Assembly: GCA_963930775.1 (NCBI GenBank)
Contig: OZ005700.1
Location: 4,784,609 to 4,848,608 of the forward strand
Direction of reading: 5' to 3'
DNA length: 64,000 bases
DNA from: Cliona cf. orientalis
Taxonomy: Eukaryota > Porifera > Demospongiae > Clionaida > Clionaidae
Position 1 is the first letter of the stretch; each line of letters begins with the position of its first letter. The notes below the pieces were generated by a model, which ran no database searches, was not told the DNA's origin, and was given only the letters and a program-made list of their open reading frames with translations. A program made the translations under genes and the position numbers. Positions 55,160 to 64,000 of the stretch are shown in pieces.

Positions 55160-55575
55160 TTGATATTTACCCCGCGCGCATGCGCAAGGGGTAAAGCAAT
55201 CGGTTTGTCAGTCTGTTGTCGTCGTCGCCGTCGGCACGAAAATCGCCAGATTTCGAGTTCTAGGCGTCTGTGTGTACTGTAAGTACAACCAATCGGTAGA
55301 TATCGGCGAAAAACTGGTTGTACCGGCTTCGAATTGCTCAATAAGGCTTACTGGTGCTACAAATCGTGCATTTTCTGTTCAACATGCCTGTGGTTTATCG
55401 ACCACACCTACTCTTTCATTAGCATGCATGCTGATGCGATTGCGCATGCTCAACCTCAGTGTTGGAAAGGGTCGTCAGGTCATAAAACAGCTCTGCCGCA
55501 GATCAGATTGTTGCAGTACTACGCTACAGTGGCTACAGAGCGCGCGGGGTATGTGCTCTACAGAGCTCTAGTTTG
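55160..55575. repeat. Repeat R8 relative
   Basis: It shares CCCCGCGCGCATGCGCAAGG, GCACGAAAATCGCCA-like and GGTATGTGCTCTACAGAGCTC ends with the 13.6-14.3 kb region and a tip at about 12770. Confidence 0.5.
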
Positions 55576-56183
55576 AAATTGACTGATCTCATTATTTCTG
55601 AATTTCTGACAGGTCTTCTGATTAGTCTCGTGTACCAGACCACGTGGCTGGTGATGCAATACATCCAGAGCTTGGGATGGTACATAAGACTAGTCTTCTG
55701 ATCTCTACATGTCTATCTGAGGGCCTATGATAATATGTTTCGACTGATGTACATGCATGTATCATGGCTCAATCTGCACTCAGGGGTATAAATTTGGCCT
55801 GATTTCTTTGCATGCACTCGCGCCGCAGTGCCCACGCTCAATTATGTCAGCAGGAGTGGTTTATCAAGCTCAATTAGTATCTCCATTACTGTCTATGGAG
55901 CGCTCTTACTGCACGAACTATGATACCGGGAACGGCCACTGTACCTGCCAGAATCCAGTCCAGGATGAATAAAGTTTAATTAATCTTTAAGTTGATTTTT
56001 CTTCCTTTGTGCATGGAGTTGTAGTACCCCAGGGCCACATGCTGTAGAACTGGTGGTAAGGTACAGTAAGTATACAGAGTGCCCAAAAATCAAAATTGGC
56101 AGTAAACACAATTTACCAAAACAGGGGTATAAATTTCACATGCACAATAACAAAATTATACAGGTTATGAAACTCTTGTTTCT
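55576..56183. other. Gene-free stretch
   Basis: No coding region or repeat boundary could be supported. Confidence 0.35.
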
Positions 56184-56506
56184 TTATGGGGTCCAGTAGT
56201 CTTCATCTATCCTGTGTTGGAGTTCGAGGGTGCTATATCTCACAACCTGTAAGAAATTAAAGTCCTTCAGTCATACATGTCCACACACTGCTTTACCTGC
56301 TTATCTAATGGCAGGTCTAGTTAAAATAGCTTTGGCTACGTACCTTTGCCCAAAAAGGTGAGCAAAAATCAAAGTTGGCGAAATTGCTAGTTCGGCATTC
56401 TCTCATGAAGAATCAGGAAAAGAATAAAAATCTACAGAAATACTGAACATCTTATGAAAAGACAATCCTACTTACCTCGAAGTGCTGATCCACCCTTCAG
56501 AGCCAT
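56184..56506 (-). CDS. Possible tiny three-exon gene, 49 residues, unrecognised
   Basis: On the minus strand exon 1 (56506-56476) starts AGAATGG and reads MALKGGSALR up to donor GTAAGT. Exon 2 (56399-56344) has an AG acceptor and donor GTACGT. Exon 3 (56246-56184) follows TTCTTACAG and ends LELQHRIDEDYWTP then TAA. The three lengths (31, 56, 63) join without a frame break to exactly 50 codons, and intron sizes (76 and 97 bp) fit the window's norm. I recognise no family, and chance assembly of splice sites is possible. Confidence 0.3.
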
Positions 56507-56589
56507 TCTAGTTCAGAAAAAAACATGCTGATACTGTAGCTACTCCATTTCTTGCTGAAGGGAGGAGAATAGGGCCTGATGTACACTAA

Positions 56590-57060
56590 TTGTATACAAG
56601 TATAAAAAACAATTGAATAAAATTGAAGAATGAAGTAGGGATGGCAGGATCAAAAAGTACACAAACAAGTGATAATCGTATCTACTATACATCCCTATGC
56701 TTGCTTTTCTCGACTATTATGCACCTATTAATGTTGACATGTTTGTTGAGTGCGGCATGTGGGAGATATTCAGGTTGTTCCCTAGTTGTCATAATGGTTC
56801 GAGTTTATCAATTTTGATTCAATCACATTATTACTGATTATTTTTGTACCTCTCAAAAAGCAAGCATAGGGATGTATAGTAGATACGATTATCTCTTGTT
56901 TGTGTACTTTTTGATCCTGCCATCCCTACTTCATTCATTCTTCAATTTTATTCAATTGTTTTGAATACTTGTTTCTGTTCTTTTTTTATTGTACTTAGTG
57001 TAATTTATCAATGCTACATGTATCTTATCACAACTTCTGTCCAGTGTAATTAAGTGGAAG
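56590..57060. repeat. Two R9 copies in opposite orientation
   Basis: 56590-56720 and 56850-57000 share GATGAAGTAGGGATGGCAGG-type and CAAGCATAGGGATGTATAGT blocks as an inverted pair around about 130 bp. Confidence 0.7.
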
Positions 57061-57370
57061 CTTAATGGAGGTGTCAAAATTAGTAGCCACGCCCCTCATT
57101 AACTTGCATTCATAATAGTATTATTTAGGCGGCCCATGAGACTCCTCTTAGGGAGAAAACCGAGTACTAAGTTTTATTGTTGGCAGCAGCTAGCTCAGTA
57201 CTCGGCATAATTTTATGATCTGTACGTTACCGTTCCTCGAGCCTTGTTCGGAAGCGTTCGTATGATAGTATATCTATGATCGATCCAGCGGAGCACTAGT
57301 GCTGCACGAGCTAGCGAATAGCTCGCCTATGCCTAGCGCCTTACCGCTCCTTGAGCCTTGCACCTTCATA
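57060..57370. repeat. Repeat R10, copy 2
   Basis: It is the inverse of 41750-42060 and contains ACTAAGTTTTATTGTTGGCA and CCTAGCGCCTTACCG. Confidence 0.65.
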
Positions 57371-57700
57371 TCCATGATCGATCAAGATTACAGGAAAGCA
57401 GTTACTAAAATTCTAATTAGAGAGTAGTACAACTTGTGCATGTCAAAGTGATCATTAAGACACAAGCTATAGAACCATACCAATAATATGTGACAATCCA
57501 CTTACTCCAAGCGTCAATTAGTGAAAAAAATGAAAGTGAAACGCACCTAGAATTGCAAGTTATCATGGGTATGTATCGGGCGTTTCCAATCTCTCTCCCC
57601 CCTCCTTAATCTGTGGTGCTGTGGCTGTTTTGCGGGATAGTATTCGACGCGGCTGAATGATTGCGCACGGACACTATTCACGTACGTTTTAATACAGTTA
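57371..57700. other. Gene-free stretch
   Basis: No feature was seen apart from a short R6-like motif (AGTATTCGACGCG) near 57642. Confidence 0.35.
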
Positions 57701-58306
57701 CCGTATATGTTCTAATATAGGCGCCACCCTAATTTAGGCGCCCTTTGGGACCTGCGCAATTTTTTCGGTTCTAATTTAAGGCGCCTTTCCGGACATCAAT
57801 TATTTTTAGGCGGCGCCTATTTAATTGGAACGTATTGCCACGCGCCGCGAATATGCCATGGCAATACCTCGGTACCGTACCGTACCGTCGATTGATCTAT
57901 CGAGCTAGCAGTTTAGATGTCAAACTAAGCTGTCTCCTACATTTACATAGGCACTTACCGACTACTTTGATGTCTTTCTGGAGTTAGAGACAATCGTTCT
58001 GATGGCTATGGTACCGACAACTCGAGAATGATTCAGCGATCAAAATGAAATTTCCAAAAAGAACTGAAACTAGAACCATATTTTTGTTGTTCTCACCACT
58101 ATGATATTCACTGCCACTAAATAGGACCGATTAGTGATAGCGCTTGTGCTCTGGCAAAACTTCCAGAACCGTTCTAATTGCAGCTCTTAGGCGCCTCCCT
58201 AATTTAGGCGCCCTTTGACCTGCTCGTGAATTTTTCGGTTCTAATTGGAGGCGCCTGCACGATCTGTAATTATTTTTTGGGGGCGCCTATATTAGAAAGT
58301 ATACAG
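57701..58306. mobile_element. TA-flanked MITE with GGCGCC-rich ends
   Basis: The left end CCGTATATGTTCTAATATAG and the right end (its approximate complement) are flanked by TA. Each subterminal region repeats TAGGCGCC, TTTCGGTTCTAATT and related motifs several times. Non-coding. Confidence 0.75.
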
Positions 58307-58311
58307 TAGTC

Positions 58312-58860
58312 AGAAATGCGAATGAACTGTCGACCATTTCCAGATGTAAACAAAAGTCAAAATTTCTGCATCAACTTTTAAAGGTCACTCGAACGAACTG
58401 ACTTCGCTGTTGTTCATGGTAGTCCATCGATCGGAACAGGGTCAAGTATAGTGCTTTTTCAAAAATTCGAAGATGGTGAATCATCAGACAAGGTTTATCC
58501 TGGAGGGCCACCATCAAGCGAGTTGCATGGCAGCTGATCAGTAAGTTTTATGTTCGCTTTCTGTTCTGTTCAACTTGATGGAATTCAAGCTCTATACTTG
58601 GACCTGTAGAGACTTGTAAGCTGTTTGCCTTGGCAAAAACTGATGCAGAAAATTGCAATACTTATGACCCATGCTTACAGACGGAGAGTGGCAGGTTTGC
58701 TTTTTGTTTTTGTGGTCCATGTGGCAGGCATCAGGAGAGCTACTTACCTGTGCCTTGACTGTGCAAAGAATGTGGACGTAAACTGGAATATAACTCTCAT
58801 TTATTATTCATGTGAACTTTGACCATGCATGGGCAGAACACTATCCCATATCCTTAACAC
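58312..58860. repeat. Repeat R6, copy 2
   Basis: It is inversely homologous to 17755-18460. The right edge (GAACACTATCCCATATCCTTAA) matches the flank of the P-like transposon at 49349. Confidence 0.7.
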
Positions 58861-59699
58861 TTAGTGCATATGCGAGGGGTACAGTAGTGGTTCTGTGTGT
58901 GTATCTGTTACCACGCTAGCTGCTACATGCCTGGTTTATACATTGAAAACATGGTGTCGTTAAGCTGCTTCGTTTAATGGTTCAGGCAGTATTTGCTAAC
59001 CACCATGGCCTTCTTCGCTTCTTGACAAGCTCTTAAATTTTAATGAAGGAGACAGCAAGTGCTTCATTCAAGATTAGTAGCGTGTAGCTATAGTGATAGT
59101 TCTTATTACTCTACTGACACATCACTGGTCGCTTCTTAGCTTTGCTTTGTACTAGATCTGCTGATTTGGCAGTGGTACTACATGTATTATGGAGTTGCGT
59201 GAAGTAGTGCATTCATGTGGTTACTCTATAACCCTGCTAACAGTAACAGTGTTGCTAGCTTAGCTTGCAAATTTGCAACATGCAGACTACTCTAGCTATA
59301 GCAAATACATTAGGCCATAGTAATAAAATTACTGGTTTCTCAGACCCGCCCGCATCCTCTTTTTGACTTTCAGCTCACTTTTTAATTTTTAGGTCAAAGG
59401 TCAAATTGATCACATGATCGCACCTTTGACCTAGTACCTCGCGCTCGTGTGTGCAAGAAGTAGCTAATAATCGCTAGCTGCTAGTCCAGTTGTTAGCTAG
59501 CTACGATGTTTGTACTGGTGACAGACTAAAAGGAGTGTCCATAAGGCTCCAGAGAAAGTAATTTTGATTGATATTCACAGTTTGGTAAGGCTATGCTAGG
59601 ATCATGAACCTTTTTTGTGCATGCAGTTGATGATATTCATTGATCCTATCTAGTATGGCACAAAAAAAATTGTCGCCCTCCCGCATACTATGAAAGCTG
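58861..59699. other. Gene-free stretch
   Basis: No gene was found. A short palindrome-like AGGTCAAAGGTCAA...GCACCTTTGACCTA lies near 59391-59435. Confidence 0.4.
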
Positions 59700-61799
59700 T
59701 GTGTCTGAGAAATCAGTTATTTTATTATCATGGCCTTAGCATGTGCAACTACTGCAGAAAGTATATTGAAATCAAGAATACAAGCGCTAATCGTGTTAGT
59801 GAGCATGTGTGTTAGTATATTCTTATGTCATCTTCCAGAACTTTCTGATCACGTGTCTAAGATCTTGAGATTGAGTTGTGTGTCGTTTTTGATTTTAGAT
59901 TTCTATCTGTGTTTTCTATCAATAAACATTGGATTACATACTACTAAGTAAAGAGGAGTGTGAACGGCTCCTTACACTGGTGTAGTCAGCAGGATCACGC
60001 CTGGGAGTGAACTGAGATAAGGTGATGGAACGCCTGGAAAAGCTGGAAGCCAAAGCATACGAGCTGCCCAAGGGACCCCCAGCTGCACCAAGGGGAAGTT
60101 CTGGCTGGAGGCCAGTAATTGTATGCCGAAAGTGCCATCGAGAAGGGCACTATGCTTGAGGATGTGCGTCACAACCGTTACCCTCCGGAGCAGACAGGCA
60201 GGATCCAGAGCCTGTGTCCTTACTCCCTGTGACTCACTCCTACCGCTTATTGGGGACAGTGAACGGGGTTTTCACTACCTTTATCGTGGATACCGGTGCG
60301 TCCATCACTGTGCTGGATGAGACCCTCTGGGAGAAAACCCACTGTGGGAAGTGTTCCCTGGAGCCATGGATGGGATGTCGTCTGGTTGGGGTCGAGGGTA
60401 CCCCACTCCACATTTGTGGGGTCTCAAATGTCGAGTTGAACTTTGCTGGTGAGACTTTTCACTGCCCCGTGTTGGTGGCCCGCTCCTTGACGTCAGAGGT
60501 TATACTCGGGCTGGACTTTCTGGAGGCAAATAATTGCACCTTGGAGATGGCAGATCGCAACCTTACTTTTCCTGAGTGAGGAGTAGCTGTCTCCCTGTTA
60601 GACTCTTCACCTGATCCGGAACTCATTCAAGCACGAGTAACCATCGACGAAACATTGACTATCCCTCCGTTCAGTATGCTGGAACCATGGCTAGAGTCAA
60701 TGGGAAGGTACGGGGTCAGACGTGGCTATTGCAGGAATGCAGAATGAAGCAGTTGCCTGTAAAGATCGCTAATGGACTGGTGAACTCTACCTGTGACCAG
60801 GTGCCAGTCAGAGTGCTCAACTCCAGTCCAGACAGCCGGGTGGTGTACAAAGGTACCAAGATAGCTATGGTGGAAGGGGTTAACGACGAACCCCGTCAAG
60901 CCATTCTGGCTGTGCAACCCGTGGCAAGAGAAGTATCACGGACAAAGCGACAAGCACTCAGCAAGATGGTAGAGAAGTGTGCGAGCGATCTTGGGGCTGA
61001 GCAGAAGGAACAGCTTCTTCAACTACTGATGGAATTTGCAGACATATTTGCTGATGAGGTGAACTGGGTCGTACTGACCGAATCACGCACAACATTGATA
61101 CAGGTAGTGCCCCACCGATCAGGCAGCCTGTCCGCAGAGTACCAGTGTGTCAGAAGGCAGAAATCAAAGACCTACTTGCCAACATGGAGAAGAAGGATGT
61201 AAGTCGACCGTCCAATAGCCCCTGGGCTTCGCCTATTGTGCTGGTATGAAAACGAGATGGCATTCATCGGTTTTGCGTAGACTACCGTAAGCTAAATGCC
61301 GTCACCCGGAAGGACGCATATCCCATCCCTTGGATCGATGACACCTTGGACACCCTGTCAGGTGCTTGCTGGTTCTCCACTCTGGATATGGTGAGTGGAT
61401 ATTGGCAGGTAGAGGTGGGGGAGAAAGATAGGGAAAAAAACTGCCTTTTGCACGCCCTACGGATTGTATGAATTTAATGTTTTACCATTTGGATTATGTA
61501 ATGGCCCTGTTACAGTACATTTCAGAGGTTGATGGACCTGGTGCTAGCTGGTCTGCAGATGTCGCAGTGCCTAGTCTACATTGATGACGTGATTATAGTA
61601 GAACACGCCTTTGACGAGCACCTTTGCAATCTATGAGAAGTCTTTGGACGAGTGAGGGGAGCCGGGCTGAAGTTCAAGCCGAGCAAGTCTGCTTTTCTGC
61701 AAGAGCGAGTGTACTACCTTGGACATAAAGTCTCTCGGAAGGGGGTAAACATTGGATTACATACTACTAAGTAAAGAGGAGTGTGAACAGCTCCTTACA
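59700..61799 (+). mobile_element. Second Ty3/gypsy element, truncated
   Basis: A 5' LTR-like sequence ends TGAACGGCTCCTTACA at 59976. One base later the primer-binding site TGGTGTAGTCAGCAGGAT (59978-59995) resembles the complement of tRNA-Ser with two changes. Gag-pol coding runs to about 61745. Then the last 54 bp of the LTR recur (61746-61799 equals 59923-59976 with one change). The LTR start was not located. Most of RNase H and all of integrase are missing. Confidence 0.75.
60023..61745 (+). pseudogene. Gypsy gag-pol fragment
   Basis: It contains a zinc knuckle (CRKCHREGHY...GC) with a TGA inside it at 60157, an aspartic protease with VDTGASITVLDE and ILGLDFLEANNC (60280-60535), then a stop and frame changes. 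Reverse-transcriptase blocks follow: SPIVLV, FCVDYRKLNAVT, WFSTLDMVSGYWQV and CLVYIDDVII (61220-61600), ending YYLGHKVS. In-frame TGA codons interrupt it near 61246 and 61636. The catalytic YIDD is kept. It differs clearly from the intact gypsy element at 43.5-49.2 kb. Confidence 0.85.
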
Positions 61800-62558
61800 T
61801 TTACATGCAGAAACCTCACTATGTAGAATCATTAGCAGTTAGCAATTAAGAGTATCGAGGTTCTTGGTTTGGTAATATATACTAATTTGCATAGCAAGTA
61901 CGCTTGTTATTGTTACACCAACACTGCAGGCAAGAATATTATTCGGGGCGAGCCTGAGTGAGCCCCGAATGAATACACGAGGGACAGGAAGCGGTTTTAT
62001 ATGTACATGTATATATGTGTTTGTGGGGTGATCATTTCAGCGGGAAGAGAGTTAAATTTTGAACGCATTAGGTAATGGTTGTCATGCGCATGCACACGCA
62101 TTAGCACTATACTACACAAAGGCATGAAACTGGATAAGATGAGTTTTGGACTACACTGGGTCCACAGTTAACATCACTGGTAGATCTATTTCCCTGAGCA
62201 TGAAGACGACTGCATGGAGTGTAGTCTACAATGCCCTGGCTACAGGTACTTGGACTCATGATGGTCGTGATGACTACACTACTACAGTACATCATTGGAC
62301 TACTAGCAATCTATGATACTTTCACTCTCAAGGTAGCTTTTTAGGCCTAGCTATGCTATTACTCGTGTAACTGACATACTACTCCAGCTCGATCTATGCC
62401 TTCATGCTTTCAAAGAGATCTTGACTTTCGCGAAGGCTTGCCCCGCACAGGCATAGATGATTTCATCACCACTAGTTATTATTACTGTACTTGATCTAAT
62501 TATTCGAACATTCTAATAGCCCGAACAGCAAGTTTAAGTAATTTATTTCCTTCCTAAT
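61800..62558. other. Gene-free stretch
   Basis: Small imperfect hairpins are near 61930-61965 (TTCGGGGC...GCCCCGAA) and 62395-62455. Nothing coding was found. Confidence 0.4.
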
Positions 62559-64000
62559 TCATCGAACATCTTGAATTTCAAGTTTTCTCATCCGCTCTAA
62601 ATCAACCGAACGGCCATGCAGGACGGTATGGCAGGAGCTCGAGACAACTCTTCCACGTTCCACGGGTAGGAAGGTTGATGCTGCCAGTGGTAGTACTTGT
62701 TGCTGAACAGGTGTGGCGGTGATTACTGGGGGCTTGGTAAGTGCAATGTCTGTACTTTTAGTATAGGGCTTCTTTGATGCATTGTTCAAAATGTCAGATA
62801 CATTGTACAGCTACCTGTTGCTTGGTGGATGTTCTCTTATATTACCTGATTCCTTCTGTGCCATGATCGATCACCTATGCATTCCATGACAATTAAGTTG
62901 TTTTTCCATACCGTAGGACGGATTTTAATTGCATAGTTTAATAATTGCATTCTAGTCAAGTCAGGCCAAATTGCGAGTCCAATAATTGCGATGGATGACC
63001 CTGCAGCTGTACTGTACGGTAGTATACGTGCACGTTTATGTTTGCAAATCTATTAATTGTGAAACGTAGAAAAACTCGCAATTTGCAATTAATAGATACT
63101 TGCAATTAAAACCCGACTTACGGTACCAAAAGAGTACAAATGATTTGCCGCAGTAGCTAATAGGGAATGATTAATTTTTAATCCCTGGATTCCTTCTAAC
63201 TTGCACATCAAGGCAACTGCATTTGACAACTTATTTTGTCTGAGTGGTATGCAAGAAAACCAACAGGTGTCCGATGGCTTTGTCAAAGGTGTGAGATAAA
63301 ATGTGTTATTTGGATGCAAAGAGCTCTGTATTTTTGAATATACAAACAAATCATTGGTCTGGGTTATCAATACTAGTGTTACCATAGTGAGGAACAACCT
63401 TTGGCGTATACCTTACTTTTGCCCCGGGATTAAGCTTGGAGCGATCTTTAGTGTAGAGCCCTTTTATAGCCTTTCACCAGGCTTTTCAATCAACTAGGGG
63501 AGGGTGATGCAACTGCTGATATTCATCACCGCTACGCAATGCAAAATAAAGATCCACCATGAAGATCGAGCAATGTACATGCATGTGGGTTATGATACAC
63601 AATGTACCTACATGTAATAACCTTATTACACAATTCTTCCTTCTTTTCTGGTGTTAGTGGTTTGCTTGCTTTCACTTTGATCTCAGTCCATCATTTTAGC
63701 ATCAAGAGATGATCGAAATTCAGTAAAAGAAGCATCTTTGAAGAAGTTGAGTTCTGGTCTTTCCATTTTGCCTCAAGTAGTACATATTGCCACATATGAG
63801 GTGGTGCAGTGTATTTGGAGGATATTCAGATCCATTCTGCTTTCTTCTAGATATGAAATATGTGAGCCAGTGGTGAAAGGTGGACACATTAATTGTTGCA
63901 AGAGGTTGAATTTCTGCATTACCACGTTCTCTTCTACTTTCGGCCCACTCGTCCCAAACTCTAATGCAGTATGCAGTGTCCTCTCTGAGTATGGCTTGCT
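62559..64000 (-). pseudogene. DUF3504/Crypton-type tyrosine recombinase-like gene, decayed, runs off the edge
   Basis: Read leftwards from the window edge: IRVWDEWAESRRERGNAEI, SEYPPNTLHHLICGNMYYLR (about 63980-63770), then out of frame ELNFFKDASFTEFRSSLDAK, LYFALRSGDEYQQLHH (around 63560, holding the likely first catalytic Arg), YTPKVVPHYGNTSI, NNTFYLTPLTKPSDTCWFS, KINHSLLATAANHLYSFG, then a MITE, then traces of the next block and SDILNNASKKPYTKSTD. The order matches KIAA1958/QRICH1/ZMYM-like DUF3504 proteins, which derive from Crypton recombinases. Several frameshifts are present, and the HSLR-type Arg has become Leu. An intact member would act as a recombinase or DNA-binding protein. Confidence 0.72.
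62911..63123. mobile_element. TA-flanked MITE, 213 bp
   Basis: The ends CCGTAGGACGGATTTTAATT and AATTAAAACCCGACTTACGG are flanked by TA (62909-62910, 63124-63125). TTGCAATTAAT motifs repeat inside. It is inserted in the recombinase pseudogene. Confidence 0.85.

Overview
The window is eukaryotic, transposon-dominated DNA. Genes are split by short introns (several of about 60-110 bp), and most of the sequence is made of nested DNA transposons, MITEs, SINE-like repeats and retrotransposon pieces. I infer a sponge or another early-branching marine invertebrate, because the P-like transposases, DUF4371-type hAT, DUF3504-type recombinase and dense short-intron repeats fit that kind of genome. No conserved single-copy gene fixes the species, so this stays an inference.

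Layout. 1-5.6 kb holds hAT-like MITEs and a 2.36-kb derivative of a P-like transposon (2268-4627) that carries a decayed accessory gene and two exons of a transposase gene. 5.6-9 kb is the most host-gene-like stretch: a split ExoIII/REXO4-like exonuclease reading frame on + faces an unrecognised gene on - whose exon lies in a 252-bp tandem duplication. 9-18.7 kb is repeats (SINE, MITEs, a P-like MITE at 15572-16334, a Mutator-like MITE at 17150-17715). 18.7-23 kb and 31.7-40.5 kb are two clusters of the same repeat (ends CACTAAGYAGAAAA / TTTTCTRCTTAGTG) in opposite orientations. The second cluster contains a nearly complete hAT transposon (35216-38768) whose transposase has one homopolymer frameshift. 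25.3-26.4 kb is a non-LTR retrotransposon endonuclease broken by a 430-bp inverted-repeat element. 28.3-29.7 kb is a decayed unknown gene with a TA-flanked MITE in an exon. A hammerhead-ribozyme-like sequence lies at 41076-41158, with a degenerate relative near 27.7 kb.

43540-49167 is a complete, apparently very young Ty3/gypsy LTR retrotransposon on the minus strand: identical 251-bp LTRs, a tRNA-Leu primer site, and gag and pol joined by a textbook -1 frameshift signal. 49349 to about 54.7 kb holds a P-like transposon with two convergent genes, an intron-containing transposase (+) and an unrecognised accessory gene (-). The same two-gene, tail-to-tail layout survives in the derivative at 2.3-4.6 kb, and this is the best candidate for a little-described system here. 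The right side (55-64 kb) has repeats, a possible 49-codon three-exon gene (56.2-56.5 kb), a truncated second gypsy element (about 59.7-61.8 kb) and a decayed DUF3504/Crypton-type tyrosine recombinase that runs off the window edge.

No operons, rRNA genes, CRISPR arrays or intact tRNA genes were seen. The tRNA-like pieces belong to SINEs.
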